Both the position numbers and the translations under genes were made by a program. From the IMG/VR virus record IMGVR_UViG_3300046524_000291, positions 1 through 43,214 of that record: a stretch of 43,214 nucleotides of DNA. One strand, 5' to 3'. A model generated the notes under the pieces. It was not told where the DNA came from, ran no database searches, and saw nothing but the letters and a program-made list of their open reading frames with translations. This document shows, in pieces, positions 12,713 to 21,902 of this stretch (position 1 is the first letter of the stretch; the number at the start of each line of letters is the position of its first letter). The DNA is from a virus.

Positions 12713-12990
12713 CAGACACGCTCCGGCCATGCCCAGTAGAACGGGCCCTCGCCGAGCGTGCGGGAGGTCGCCCAGTACGAGTCGTTCCCGTCGAGGAACA
12801 CCTGGAGGTTGACCGCCGACTCCGGCGTCGCGCCGAAGATACGGACGATCATCGCGGGGTAGACGTCGCCCTCCTGGGCCTGGTTGCCGGTCTGCGCCGT
12901 ACCGACCCGGCGCTGATTGATCTCGTCGGCGTCCACCTGGGTCAGGGTGTAGTGGACGATCCGTCCGATGGACGGCTGTTGCTCTGGCAC
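12712..12990 (-). CDS. Small virion or lysis-region protein (92 aa)
   Basis: The sequence IGRIVHYTLTQVDADEINQRRVG ... YPAMIVRIFGATPESAVNLQVFLDGNDSYWATSR looks like a small beta-rich domain; relatives recur near endolysins of Streptomyces phages, with no proven role. The GTG at 12990 follows GGAGG by five bases. A hairpin with a short T-run lies just upstream (13014-13036), in a module also found ahead of the tail tube gene. The stop overlaps the endolysin ATG. Confidence 0.75.
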   Translation of the reverse strand: MPEQQPSIGRIVHYTLTQVDADEINQRRVGTAQTGNQAQEGDVYPAMIVRIFGATPESAVNLQVFLDGNDSYWATSRTLGEGPFYWAWPERV

Positions 12991-13010
12991 GTGCCCTCCC
13001 AGGGCATGAG

Positions 13011-13036
13011 AAAGCCCCGGCCGGTCGGCACGGGGC
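13011..13036 (-). terminator. Hairpin with T-run inside the late operon
   Basis: GCCCCG (13014-13019) pairs with CGGGGC (13031-13036), with an inner CCG/CGG pair. On the minus strand it is followed by TTTCT and then a CATGCCCTGGGAGGG leader, closely matching the module at 22385-22423. Confidence 0.6.
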
Positions 13037-13057
13037 GAGAGGGGAAGAACGGGGTGG

Positions 13058-13267
13058 CTACGACACTTCAGGCTGGGGGTCGAGGAGGACGGCGGTGAGT
13101 ATCTCCATCCGCTGTCGGCAGATGCCGCAGGTGACGTAGCAGTGGACGCCGTCATTCGAGTAGAACTCGGCGACGTCGAAGACCTGCTCGTAGTTCCGGC
13201 AGTCCGGGTTGTTGTCCCGGACTGTGACCGCGTAGTACAGCGCGGGCTGGAACGTCACGTCGCTCAC
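13058..13267 (-). CDS. Small zinc-binding-like protein of the tail/lysis region (69 aa)
   Basis: The sequence YYAVTVRDNNPDCRNYEQVFDVAEFYSNDGVHCYVTCGICRQRMEIL contains Cys residues ending in a CGIC pair, suggesting one zinc site. The GTG at 13267 overlaps the stop of the upstream tail gene (GTGA). Function unknown; such small Cys proteins are common next to tail genes of actinophages. Confidence 0.72.
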   Translation of the reverse strand: MSDVTFQPALYYAVTVRDNNPDCRNYEQVFDVAEFYSNDGVHCYVTCGICRQRMEILTAVLLDPQPEVS

Positions 13268-14031
13268 AGGCCGATCACCATCCAATTGACCACCGTGGCG
13301 GTCGTGTTGGTACGGGTCACCCAAACCGTCAGCCCGGACGCGGTCACGGCAGTGGTGCCGACGCCGGTGACGTTCGAGCCGGGGGCCGCGGTTTGCGCGG
13401 TGGCGAACGCGTAGAACGTGGACCCGCGTAGGGACAGCCCGCTCACCACGGACGAGGTCGGTGTGTTGGCTGCGCTCGGTGTGATGGTGACGGTGCCCAT
13501 TGCCCAGTTCGACGAGGTGAACACCCCGTCCAGGTCCAGGTTGCAGGCGCCGGCCTCCCCGCTGCCGTCGATCTCACGGAAGCCTGCGATCAGGGCGGTA
13601 GGTACGCCGCCGCCTGCCACCGAGTTGAGGTCGAGGATCGCCGCCCAGTCGGTCTCCTTGATCGAGCCCGAGGAGAGCTGAAGGTCGTTGCCGGTCTCGG
13701 GGATCGTGTCGTAGGAGAGCCTGGCGGGGACGTCGCTGATCTGGGGTACGGCAGGCCGGAAGTTCAGTTCGCCGGAGGTCAGGGTCGCGATGATGGGGAT
13801 CTCGTCGAGACCGAGGTCGCCGTAGGTCTGGAGGCCGCCCCCGCCGTCGTCGGTGGGTCCGAGTACGGCGAGGAGGGTCTGCCCGTCGTCGCTGTAGATC
13901 CGCAGGGTGCCGACGCTGGCCGATCCCATGCGGCGGGCCGCCCGCAATTCCTTGACCTGCCGTTCCAGGTCGGCGAGCCGTCGCATGATGGCGGTGGAAT
14001 CGGCGGGCAGCTGGTCGAGTTGGCTGGGCAT
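13264..14031 (-). CDS. Minor tail / tail-tip fibre-like protein (255 aa)
   Basis: An N-terminal coiled-coil segment, AIMRRLADLERQVKELRAARR (residues 15-35), would trimerise the protein. Next comes a beta-rich region (GTLRIYSDDGQTLLAVLG, typical of phage tip proteins), and the C-terminal half is Thr/Ser/Gly/Val-rich and probably beta-structured. This layout and its place after the tail hub genes suggest a receptor-facing fibre. The ATG at 14031 overlaps the upstream TGA (TGATG). Confidence 0.72.
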   Translation of the reverse strand: MPSQLDQLPADSTAIMRRLADLERQVKELRAARRMGSASVGTLRIYSDDGQTLLAVLGPTDDGGGGLQTYGDLGLDEIPIIATLTSGELNFRPAVPQISDVPARLSYDTIPETGNDLQLSSGSIKETDWAAILDLNSVAGGGVPTALIAGFREIDGSGEAGACNLDLDGVFTSSNWAMGTVTITPSAANTPTSSVVSGLSLRGSTFYAFATAQTAAPGSNVTGVGTTAVTASGLTVWVTRTNTTATVVNWMVIGL

Positions 14032-15107
14032 CAGCTTTCCTCCACGAGGATCGGGCGGACGCGGTCGGCGCCGGCGTCCAGCTCCCAGGCCCAGCAGCGC
14101 GCCGTCATATCAGCGCCCTGGGGGTGCCGCGGCGAGGTCTCCACGGCCAGGTGGATGCTGTCGCCAAGTCCCCAGCTCTGTCCGAGCCGTGGCGCCCGTG
14201 AGGCGATGGCCTCGACACTCCACACCTGGGCGCCCTGCGCCATCAGCGACTGTGACTGAGCGGCGTGGAGGTTGAGCATGTCCGGGTCCGTCACCCCGGT
14301 CGCGGGCGTGAACCTGAAGTCGCGGCGCGGCCACCCTGCCCCGATCAGGGCGGTCGCCTCGTGCAGGCTGGAGGTGAGGCGAGACTCTCCCTCACCCTCG
14401 CCGCGGGCCAGGATGTCGGTCGCCCCTTTCCCAGCCTCGTAGGACTCGCCAAGGTTGTAGGAGGCGACGCAGCCGGGGAAGTCGAACGTCACCGCAGTGC
14501 CCGCCTGGACGCCGATCTTGGGGCGGACGCGCAGCGGGAACCGGAACCCTGAGTGGCCCGGGTTCCAGGTGACATCGATCGTCCACTCGGGTCCGCCGTC
14601 CAGGGCCATGACCTCTTTGAGGCAGCTCAGGATCGACTTGTCGTCGCCGTCGCTGCTCAGGTAGTCCATGGTGACGCCGGTGTTCTGGGCGTCGATGACG
14701 AACGGCGGCCCGTTGGTGAGCGCCGGGGTGGCGAGGGCTGTGATGACGGCGGCCTGGTCGGTGGCGAGCAGGGTCTGGGTGCCGGGGTAGCGGCTGTCCA
14801 GGTAGTGCTCCAGGGTGGCCGCGCCGAGCTGGGCGGTCTGGGCGCTGCCTGCGTCGCGGGTGAGGACTTCGCCGGCCCATACCGGGGTGTCGGTGGCGAT
14901 GTCGACGGCGACCAGGACGGTCGCGCCGGCCACGGTCGCCTCGTCCCAGTTCGCGGCGGCCCCGGGCAGGCCGAGGTCGAACTGAAGGGTCGTCGCGTCG
15001 CCCAGCTTCCTCGACAGCGCGCCGGTTGGCTTGAGGGACGGCAGGTCTTCGATGATGCCGCCGGTCCGCATGTCGCAGCCGAACCAGGCAAGTTCGACCG
15101 CGGTCAT
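14031..15107 (-). CDS. Minor tail protein, hub/baseplate-like (358 aa)
   Basis: An N-terminal beta-rich domain (LAWFGCDMRTGGIIEDLPSLKPTGALSRKLGDATTLQFDLGLPG), a central segment with TWNPGHSGFRFPLRVRP, and a C-terminal GLGDSIHLAVETSPRHPQGADMTARCWAWELDAG resemble the phage tail hub/minor tail proteins that follow Dit in actinophages. No enzymatic motif is visible. The ATG at 15107 overlaps the stop of the preceding tail gene (ATGA). Confidence 0.75.
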   Translation of the reverse strand: MTAVELAWFGCDMRTGGIIEDLPSLKPTGALSRKLGDATTLQFDLGLPGAAANWDEATVAGATVLVAVDIATDTPVWAGEVLTRDAGSAQTAQLGAATLEHYLDSRYPGTQTLLATDQAAVITALATPALTNGPPFVIDAQNTGVTMDYLSSDGDDKSILSCLKEVMALDGGPEWTIDVTWNPGHSGFRFPLRVRPKIGVQAGTAVTFDFPGCVASYNLGESYEAGKGATDILARGEGEGESRLTSSLHEATALIGAGWPRRDFRFTPATGVTDPDMLNLHAAQSQSLMAQGAQVWSVEAIASRAPRLGQSWGLGDSIHLAVETSPRHPQGADMTARCWAWELDAGADRVRPILVEES

Positions 15108-16132
15108 GCGGCGGCGACGGGCTCGACGGCCAACAGCCCGTTGTCGGCCCGGGTGACGGTGGTCAGGGCGCCAACCGAGCTGAACAGGTACTGCGGGGTG
15201 AGCGTGACCGCGGCGCCCGGCGTCCAGGAGCGCAGGACGCGGCGGGTGCCGTAGTTACGTCCGCCGACCGTGGACAGGCCGTTCGATTCGGACGCGGCCT
15301 CGGTCACACCGCCGGACGCACGCCAGGCCATCCAGCCCGACGACGTGCCGGTGTTCGTGTTCATGACCGAGCCGCCGATGCTGATCCACACCAGCCCGCT
15401 GGGCGGCACGGTGAAGCTGAGTGTCGGCCAGTTCGCGCCGGGGAAGTCCGTGAACGGGCCCGCTGTGAACGAGCCGGGCTGGCTGATCTGCGCCTGGGAG
15501 AGCGGCGTGTAGGGGTTGACCTGCCGCCAGTTCGTGCCGTTCCAGCGGAGCAGGCCGGTGCCGTCGTCGTAGTACTGGCCGACGTACAGGCCCGTCGGGG
15601 CGGACGAGGCGGGCAGGATGCCGCCCGGCGCCACGGTGTACGGCCGCACCACGGTGCTCACGGACGCCGTGCTGCCGGCGGCCACCGACAGCACGGTGAT
15701 CGTGGCGAGCGGCACATAGATCACGGTGCCCGCCGGCGTCGGGGCAACCGGCGATGCGGAGGGGGTGCCCGCCAGATAGACGATGTCGCCCTTGAACAGG
15801 CCGGACGAGTCCACGGAGCTGTCCCACACCCGCAGATAGACGAGGTCGATCCTGGTGAGGGTGGCGTGCGCCGCCGTGTACACGCCGGGCGACACCGACG
15901 AGGGGAAGGCGGCACGGTAGATGCCCTGCCCGGGGTAGGCGACCAGGGCCACACCTGCCGAGCAGTTGATGGTCGTACCGGCCAGGGTGACGGTCAGGCC
16001 CGGGTCGCCCGGGCGGACGCCCGAGCGGGAGCCGAGCGCGGTGCCGTTGCCCATGGACAGCAGGGAGTCGACGAGTCGGGCCTCCAGGCCCGAGAACGCC
16101 AGTGTGTCGATGGCCCACACGTCTACGGGCAT
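15104..16132 (-). CDS. Minor tail protein, candidate receptor-binding/upper baseplate protein (342 aa)
   Basis: The N-terminal part (WAIDTLAFSGLEARLVDSLLSMGNGTALGSRSGVRPGDPGLTVTLAGTTINCSAGVALVAYPGQGIYRAAFP) resembles a domain found at the start of many actinophage tail-tip proteins. A middle repeat-like TGLYVGQYYDDGTGLLRWNGTNWRQVNP follows. The C-terminal 110 residues are Ser/Thr/Gly-rich beta sequence suited to receptor contact. The ATG at 16132 has AGGAGG five bases upstream. Host receptor unknown. Confidence 0.72.
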   Translation of the reverse strand: MPVDVWAIDTLAFSGLEARLVDSLLSMGNGTALGSRSGVRPGDPGLTVTLAGTTINCSAGVALVAYPGQGIYRAAFPSSVSPGVYTAAHATLTRIDLVYLRVWDSSVDSSGLFKGDIVYLAGTPSASPVAPTPAGTVIYVPLATITVLSVAAGSTASVSTVVRPYTVAPGGILPASSAPTGLYVGQYYDDGTGLLRWNGTNWRQVNPYTPLSQAQISQPGSFTAGPFTDFPGANWPTLSFTVPPSGLVWISIGGSVMNTNTGTSSGWMAWRASGGVTEAASESNGLSTVGGRNYGTRRVLRSWTPGAAVTLTPQYLFSSVGALTTVTRADNGLLAVEPVAAA

Positions 16133-16142
16133 GGCTGCCTCC

Positions 16143-16997
16143 TCACATCCATGCCGAGCGCCAGGCGGCGGTCAGCGTGGCGGTCGCGTTGTAGGTGGAC
16201 GACTGGAACTGGTAGGTCACGGCGGCGCTGGCGGGAATGATGGGCCAGCCGCCCACGGGTGTCATGAACCGGCGCCGGGAGACGTTGCCGTTGAGCAGGA
16301 CGGTCCGGGCGTCGGTGTCGATGGTCAGGACGTCGCCGGTGGCCAGGTCGAGGGAGTAGAGGAGCTGGCGCACCGTGCCGTCCGGGTACAGCGCCGACAC
16401 GGACGGGGCAACGACCGGCCCGGTGATCGTGAGCACCGGGCGCGTGTCGACGTTCCCCGCGTTCACTGCCGAGATGGACCCGGCCACCGTCGTCGCCGAG
16501 AACGTCACGGGGAAGGTGACCGGGAAGGTGAGGCCGCCGCTGGCGGACGGCAGGTTGGTCGTTCCGCCGCTCAGGGTGGTGCTGTAGCGGCGCGGGTCGG
16601 CGGCCGTCACCAGCACGGAGTAGCTGGACCGGGTGTCGGTGAGGTACTGCATGAGGGGTTTCCCCGAGCGCCTCACCACAGCCTGCTTCGGAGAGGTCTC
16701 CCACACCGTCAGCAGCGTGTCGGTGAGGCCGGCCGCTGCCCGAAGCTGATCCATCGCGGCTTCGAGCAACGCCTGCGACGGGGCGACGATGACACCGCCC
16801 AGGGTGATCGGCCGCGAGGAGAGGTAGACCGGGGATGCCCAGGCCCCGTGGTCGGCCTCCCGGTCGGTGAACTCGCTGCGGGAGTCCGGGGAGTCCCAGC
16901 CCTCCAGGGTCATCAGGCGCCAGTCCACCCCGCTGGCGTCGACCGCACCCAGCGCGACCGCCCCCAGCGTGGCGCTCATCCCGTTCTGGATCGCCAT
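16143..16997 (-). CDS. Distal tail protein (Dit-like, 284 aa)
   Basis: Forms the ring between tail tube and tip. The N-terminal segment VDWRLMTLEGWDSPDSRSEFTDREADHGAWASPVYLSSRPITLGGVI is typical of siphophage Dit proteins, where a strand-rich ring domain is followed by a C-terminal jelly-roll-like half (ITGPVVAPSVSALYPDGTVRQLLYSLDLATGDVLTIDTDARTVLLNG). It follows the tape measure gene immediately, the conserved order. The ATG at 16997 has AAGGGGG four bases upstream. Confidence 0.85.
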   Translation of the reverse strand: MAIQNGMSATLGAVALGAVDASGVDWRLMTLEGWDSPDSRSEFTDREADHGAWASPVYLSSRPITLGGVIVAPSQALLEAAMDQLRAAAGLTDTLLTVWETSPKQAVVRRSGKPLMQYLTDTRSSYSVLVTAADPRRYSTTLSGGTTNLPSASGGLTFPVTFPVTFSATTVAGSISAVNAGNVDTRPVLTITGPVVAPSVSALYPDGTVRQLLYSLDLATGDVLTIDTDARTVLLNGNVSRRRFMTPVGGWPIIPASAAVTYQFQSSTYNATATLTAAWRSAWM

Positions 16998-17010
16998 CCT
17001 GCCCCCTTCC

Positions 17011-20000
17011 TCAGCCGACGAACGTCATGTGCCGGGCGACGTCCATCGCCTGCTCTGCGGTGGTCTGCTTGGCGCCGTAGAGGTTCACCGTGATCTGCTT
17101 GCTGACCTCCCTCGCGACGGCCGCCGCAGACGTGGTGCCGCCCCCGTACCGTCCGGCAGGGGTGAGCTGATAGCCCATGGAGGCCGCGGTCTTGGCGAGC
17201 AGCGCCCGGGAGCGGGCGGAACCGTTCCACGGGATCCACGACTCACGCACGCCGGCCTCGGCGCCGAGCACCATCGTGGGCCGCGAGAGGATGCCGCCTG
17301 CGGCCATGGCCTTACCGCCCTGCTGCACCCACTGCCGGACGAACGTCGCCTTGTTCGCCTCCGGCAGGCCGCCAATCTGCTTGGTCATTTTCGGGACCAG
17401 GGCGCGGATGGTGGCCACGTCCAGGCCTGCCGCGATGAGGTCGGCGAAGCCCTTGCCCGTTCCGCTGCGCAGGGTCGACAGCAGGATCAGGCTGTCGGCG
17501 AGGTCGTCACCGGTCAGCGTGGACTGAGCCGTGCCCACCGACTTGTTGGCCGCGGATGCGGCCTTGCTATCGCCGGCGGCCTGGTGGGCGAGCGTCATGG
17601 CGTTGGCGTCGCCCTGCGCGGCCAGGGCCTGGGCCAGGTCACCGAACCCGTTCGCCGCCAACTTCTGAAGGTCTGCGGCGAACTGCTGGGACTCCTTGGT
17701 CGAGCTGTTGAGCTGGCTGGTGAAGTCCTTGAGTGTGGCCTTGGCCAGCTCGCCCGTCTTCTCTAGCTTGGCCGTGATCGACTTGAACTGTTTGTCGCTC
17801 GCCCCGGCCAGGGCGTTGACGAGGGCGTACCCGTCCTCGCCCATCCCCTCCAGCAGGCTCTGGAGCTCCTTGCCGCCCCGGGTGCCGATCTTGTTCAGGT
17901 TGGAGCGCCACTTCTGTGTCGCGGCGACGCTCTTGTTGAGCTGCGCCTCATACGCCTTGAGGTCGAAGCCAGTGGGTGCCTTGGCGCCCTTCTTCACCCC
18001 AAGGGCCGCGTCTGCCGCGTACACCTTCTGGCGGTCCGCGCTGACCGTCTTGTCGGTGGTCTTCTTCGCGGCCTTGGCCTTGTCGACCTTCTCCTCTGCG
18101 GCCCTCAACTGGGCCGCCGTGTGGTGCCCCTTCCGCACGCGGCTGAGGTTCTTCTCGGCGGTCGAGAGGTTGTCGGCGGCCTTTTTCTGGGCCTTCAGCG
18201 CGGTGTTGAGGGTGTCCCAGGCCTTCTTGAGGGCCTCGACCTGCTTGTCGTACCGCTCCTTCGCGTCGGACGGGCCGCCGAGCACGGCCTGAGCTGCTGG
18301 CGAGTACGTGAAGCCTGGAATGCCGCCGCCGGCGAACCATGCGACCTGCCCGCCGAGCCGCTTCACGGTCTCGGCGGCGATCTGCCGCGAGCGGGGCCGC
18401 TTCGAGCGGGCGAGCGGGATGTAGGCCTCGCCGCCCGTCTCGTCCTCGGCCCACACCCGCCACATGCCGGCCTTCGCGATCTGCGCGACGTGGTTCTCGG
18501 TGCCGCCGTCGGCGTAGTACACCGCCCCGTTGGCGTTGTAGCCGCGGGACAGGACGCTGTCGCGGCCGGCGGCGGCCTTGATGTGCTCCTGGACGTAGAC
18601 GTCCACGGATTTGCCGTGCAGGCCGTTGACCCAGGCCTGGATGGCGCTAACCGCACCCTTGGGAGTGCCGGTGGGGATGGTGATCTGCACCTTCCCGTTC
18701 TTCATGTGGGTGACCTTGAAGCCCAGCCCGGTCAGGGCGTCCTCGGCGGTCTTGGTCAGGGCGTTGACCGTGACCGATTTTCCCTTCATGTTCTTGATCT
18801 TGTCTTCGACGGTCTTCAGATCGGCGAGTGCTGCCGAGGTCTTCGCGTCGACCTTCGTCGTCGCTGTCGGGGGCACCTTCAGGTAGGACGCGATGAGTGT
18901 GTCGATCGCGTCCTTCGAGAAACCGGCCTGATGCATCTGCTCCTTGAGCAGCTCGATGTCCGTCTTCAGCGCGGCCTGCCCCTTGGCCTGGGAGCCGGTC
19001 TGCTTGGCGATCGCGTCGGCGTGGTCGAGAGCGGCCTGTGCGGCGTCGAGGAACGCGCCCTTGACCTTCCGGCCGGCCTCCGAGGAGACGTTGAGGCTGT
19101 GCCCGTTCTCCTTCACGGCGTCGGTCAGGTCGTGCACTGACTGCCGGAACGAGATCTCCTTCTCCGCAGCGGAGATGTTGACCCCGTTGAGGGCGTCCAG
19201 GGCGTCGGAGAGCTTCTCTGCCTCGGTGCGCTGGTCCTGGAGGGCGTCGTTCGTCAGACCCAGCTCCTGGGACAGCTTCGCCTGCGAGTCCGCGGACAAC
19301 TTCGACTGCGTGTCCGTCTCCGTCAGGGCATCGGCGTACCCCGGCAGGAGCGTCCGTAGTTTTTCCGTCGATGTGCCCTGAGCTTCGGCCTCCTTGGCTA
19401 GCCGCTGGAATGCGGCTGCTGCCGTGTCCGGGGCTCCTCCCTGGACCAGGTTCGTGAGGGCCTGGTCCACGGACTTCAGTTTGTCGCGGGCTTCGTCCAG
19501 GCCCTGGGAGTCGGAGCCGAGGTGGGTGATCGTGTAGAGGGAGTCACCGACCCGGTCGAGGGCGCCCGGGTGGGCGAGCCGGGCGACGGCGTCACCGAAA
19601 CCGTCCAGGTCCTTGCCGAAGGACTTCGTCAGCTCACCCGACGCCTTGCCGGTCTTTCCGAAGGCCAGCAGGGCATTGCCCAGTTGCGTGACGTTCGGCG
19701 GGGCGTCCTCGAACGCCTCCTTCAGCTTGTCGGCCCCGAACGACATGGCCTCCAGAGTCGCCAGGACAACCCCGGCCCGCGCGAGCCCGGCCAGCAGCAC
19801 GCGGGTACGGGCCGCGGTGAGACCGAGGGACTGAAGCGCGGTACGGGTGGCCGCGATCCGGGGCAGCAGCAGGAGAAACCCGGCGACTGCGAGGGCGCTC
19901 GCGCCGCCGATGCCGCTCATCAGGGTGACCGTGTGCTGGAGACTCGGGGGCAGGTCGTTGTAGGCGTTGATGAGCTTGGTGACCCACTGGACCATGTCCC

Positions 20001-21039
20001 GCATCGCGCCGTTGGCGCTGCTTCCGCCCTCGATGAGCGCGACCTCCAGGGCGCCCTTGAGCCGCTGGAAGTCGCCGACCAGGTTGTCGGTCTGGATCGA
20101 CGCCATGCGGGAGGCGGCGCCCTGGTCGTTGACGGACTTGACGTACTTGTCGATGCCCTTCGAGCCCAGCTCGTACAGGATCGTCGCCGACCGGACGGCG
20201 TCGCTGCCGAAGATCGTTGCGAAGGCGCTGTTGCGGGCCTCGGGGGTCAGCTTGCTGAACGACGTCTTCAGGTTCCCGGCCAGCTTGCTCAGGCCGACGA
20301 ACTTGCCCTGCGAGTCGTAGGCGGTGAAGCCGAGGCGGTCCATCATGGTGCGGGCCTCGTCGGACTGCGGGGTGAGCCTCTGCAGCATGACCTTGAGCGA
20401 GGTGCCCGCGTCGGAGCCGATCAGGGCGTGGTCGGCGAAGGCGGCGAGGGTGCCGACCGTCTCTTCCAAGCTCAGGCCGGTCTGGTTGGCGAGCAGCCCG
20501 CCCATCCGCAGGGACATTCCCAGCCCGTGCATGTCCGCGGCGCTCTTGTTCGCCGCAGCGGACAGGACGTCGGCGATGTGGGAGACGTCTTTGCCCTTCA
20601 GCCCGAAGGTGTTCATGGTCTGGGCTGCGATGACGGCGCTGTCGGCGAGGTCCATCTGACCCGACGCCGCCAGCGCCAGCGACCCCTTGAGGGCGCCCCC
20701 GGTGATGTCGGCGACGGAGATGCCGGCGCGTGCCAGCTCCGCCTCGGCGTCCGCTGCCTGCGTGGCCGTGAAGGAGGTGGTACGGCCCGCGTCCAGGGCG
20801 GCCGCCCGCAGCTTGGCCATCTGCGCCGTGCTGGCGCCCGTCACGGCCCTCACGTTCGACAGGCCCTTGTCGAATTTGGCGGCGGCGGCAACCGCCAACG
20901 CGAAACCGGTGACCAAGACGGCGCCGACCTTCGCTCCGACTCCGGCGAGCTGGGAGGTGCGGTCGGAGGCGTCCCGCAGCGAGCGGGTGTACTGGTTGAC
21001 GTCGGCGCGGAGCCGGACGGTGACGGTACGGACGGCCAT
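17011..21039 (-). CDS. Tail tape measure protein, TP901-type (1342 aa)
   Basis: Sets tail length and is released with DNA at infection. Residues about 40-330 contain the TP901 core (LSNVRAVTGASTAQMAKLRAAALDAGRTTSFTATQAADAEAELARAGIS; later MNTFGLKGKDVSHIADVLSAAANKSAADMHGLG). Hydrophobic stretches near residue 390 (VAGFLLLLPRI) could insert in the host membrane. Long Ala/Lys helices and coiled-coil sequence fill the rest. The ATG at 21039 has GGAGG four bases upstream; a start 12 bases earlier lacks one. At about 0.15 nm per residue the tail would be near 200 nm (inference). Confidence 0.95.
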   Translation of the reverse strand: MAVRTVTVRLRADVNQYTRSLRDASDRTSQLAGVGAKVGAVLVTGFALAVAAAAKFDKGLSNVRAVTGASTAQMAKLRAAALDAGRTTSFTATQAADAEAELARAGISVADITGGALKGSLALAASGQMDLADSAVIAAQTMNTFGLKGKDVSHIADVLSAAANKSAADMHGLGMSLRMGGLLANQTGLSLEETVGTLAAFADHALIGSDAGTSLKVMLQRLTPQSDEARTMMDRLGFTAYDSQGKFVGLSKLAGNLKTSFSKLTPEARNSAFATIFGSDAVRSATILYELGSKGIDKYVKSVNDQGAASRMASIQTDNLVGDFQRLKGALEVALIEGGSSANGAMRDMVQWVTKLINAYNDLPPSLQHTVTLMSGIGGASALAVAGFLLLLPRIAATRTALQSLGLTAARTRVLLAGLARAGVVLATLEAMSFGADKLKEAFEDAPPNVTQLGNALLAFGKTGKASGELTKSFGKDLDGFGDAVARLAHPGALDRVGDSLYTITHLGSDSQGLDEARDKLKSVDQALTNLVQGGAPDTAAAAFQRLAKEAEAQGTSTEKLRTLLPGYADALTETDTQSKLSADSQAKLSQELGLTNDALQDQRTEAEKLSDALDALNGVNISAAEKEISFRQSVHDLTDAVKENGHSLNVSSEAGRKVKGAFLDAAQAALDHADAIAKQTGSQAKGQAALKTDIELLKEQMHQAGFSKDAIDTLIASYLKVPPTATTKVDAKTSAALADLKTVEDKIKNMKGKSVTVNALTKTAEDALTGLGFKVTHMKNGKVQITIPTGTPKGAVSAIQAWVNGLHGKSVDVYVQEHIKAAAGRDSVLSRGYNANGAVYYADGGTENHVAQIAKAGMWRVWAEDETGGEAYIPLARSKRPRSRQIAAETVKRLGGQVAWFAGGGIPGFTYSPAAQAVLGGPSDAKERYDKQVEALKKAWDTLNTALKAQKKAADNLSTAEKNLSRVRKGHHTAAQLRAAEEKVDKAKAAKKTTDKTVSADRQKVYAADAALGVKKGAKAPTGFDLKAYEAQLNKSVAATQKWRSNLNKIGTRGGKELQSLLEGMGEDGYALVNALAGASDKQFKSITAKLEKTGELAKATLKDFTSQLNSSTKESQQFAADLQKLAANGFGDLAQALAAQGDANAMTLAHQAAGDSKAASAANKSVGTAQSTLTGDDLADSLILLSTLRSGTGKGFADLIAAGLDVATIRALVPKMTKQIGGLPEANKATFVRQWVQQGGKAMAAGGILSRPTMVLGAEAGVRESWIPWNGSARSRALLAKTAASMGYQLTPAGRYGGGTTSAAAVAREVSKQITVNLYGAKQTTAEQAMDVARHMTFVG

Positions 21040-21075
21040 GTCACCTCCCAAGGGGGTGCAGGGCCGGTGCGGCCG

Positions 21076-21902
21076 TCAGGTGCGGGTGATGTGGACGTGC
21101 AGGCCTTCGCCCTTGCCGCCCCGGTCCTGGTAGGCCTTGACCGCTTCCGCCGAGGTGGTGCACGGATGGCAGCGCACCAGCTCCGCCTGGTACTTGTACT
21201 GGTTCGCTTTGTCCGTGGCTTCGCTCCAGGGCTGACCGCACTCGGGGCACGAGTCGGCCTCGACATGGGCCAGGGCGAGCGCCCACGCCCGGTCCTCGGG
21301 TAGCCACAGAGGCTCGTTCTCAACCACCACGCGGCCGAGGAAGACGCTGCGGGGGACGCCCCAGGACCGGGCGGTTTCTAGCTCTCGCCGCCAAGGCCCG
21401 CCAGGAGCGCGGAGGCGGCCAGCGAGAAAGGGACGATCGAGTCGGCGGCGTTGTGGACGTCCCAGGCCCCGTCGAACAGGTCCTTGATCTGGCCCTCGTT
21501 GATGACCTCGAACAGCTCGATGACCTCGTCCTCGGTCATGACCGGGTCGACACACGAGGCAGCGATCAGCGCCCGGGGGAAGGTGACGCTGTCGAAGAGT
21601 TCTTCGTCCGGCTTCGTCGACGGGTGCGCGGCCAGCAGGTCCGAGTAGGCCTTGTCGCCGATGTACCGCAGCAGGAACGGCACTTCGGATACCTTCACCT
21701 GCGCGCGGACCGCCTTGAGCTGTGCGGCCAGTTCCCGGCCCGGGTGCACGTCGGTGAGGTCGGTCGGTTCCCAGTCCTCGGAGGCGCGGGCCAGCTCGGC
21801 GGCCAGGCGCGCGGCCTCGCCCGCCAGGTCGCCCCGGGTGCACACCATGACGGTGCGCTCCCGGGGCTTGGCCTGCGCGAGGATGTCGCTGATCTTCGCC
21901 AT
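21076..21902 (-). CDS. Tail assembly chaperone, -1 frameshifted GT-like form (275 aa)
   Basis: Shares residues 1-159 with the 174-residue form. It then shifts -1 at the heptamer C-CCT-TTC (21432-21426, minus strand), in the canonical X-XXY-YYZ register, and reads on to 21076. The 116-residue extension includes SWGVPRSVFLGRVVVENEPLWLPEDRAWALALAHVEADSCPECGQPWSEATDKANQYKYQAELVRCHPC. Its two CxxC pairs would make a zinc ribbon that could contact the tube or tape measure. The -1 frame has no own start with a ribosome site, and its upstream part is meaningless Arg-rich sequence, which supports fusion by frameshift. Confidence 0.82.
21378..21902 (-). CDS. Tail assembly chaperone, unshifted form (174 aa, G-like)
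   Basis: The sequence MAKISDILAQAKPRERTVMVCTRGDLAGEAARLAAELARA ... TMTEDEVIELFEVINEGQIKDLFDGAWDVHN is the usual acidic, helical actinophage chaperone that coats the tape measure during tail assembly. The ATG at 21902 overlaps the tail tube stop (TGATG). The slippery heptamer CCCTTTC lies at codons 158-159, so part of the ribosomes should shift into the -1 frame and make the longer GT-like form. Confidence 0.88.
   Translation of the reverse strand: MAKISDILAQAKPRERTVMVCTRGDLAGEAARLAAELARASEDWEPTDLTDVHPGRELAAQLKAVRAQVKVSEVPFLLRYIGDKAYSDLLAAHPSTKPDEELFDSVTFPRALIAASCVDPVMTEDEVIELFEVINEGQIKDLFDGAWDVHNAADSIVPFSLAASALLAGLGGES
21426..21432 (-). promoter_or_regulatory. Programmed -1 frameshift slippery site CCCTTTC
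   Basis: The heptamer lies in frame as C CCT TTC (codon boundaries count exactly from the ATG at 21902), and the -1 frame picks up at 21426. It sits 48 bases before the zero-frame stop. Confidence 0.8.

Noticed and set aside
19522-21303. 593-residue plus-strand open frame opposite the tape measure gene
   Set aside because: Gly/Val/Asp-rich antisense shadow without motifs; the minus strand encodes the TP901 core.
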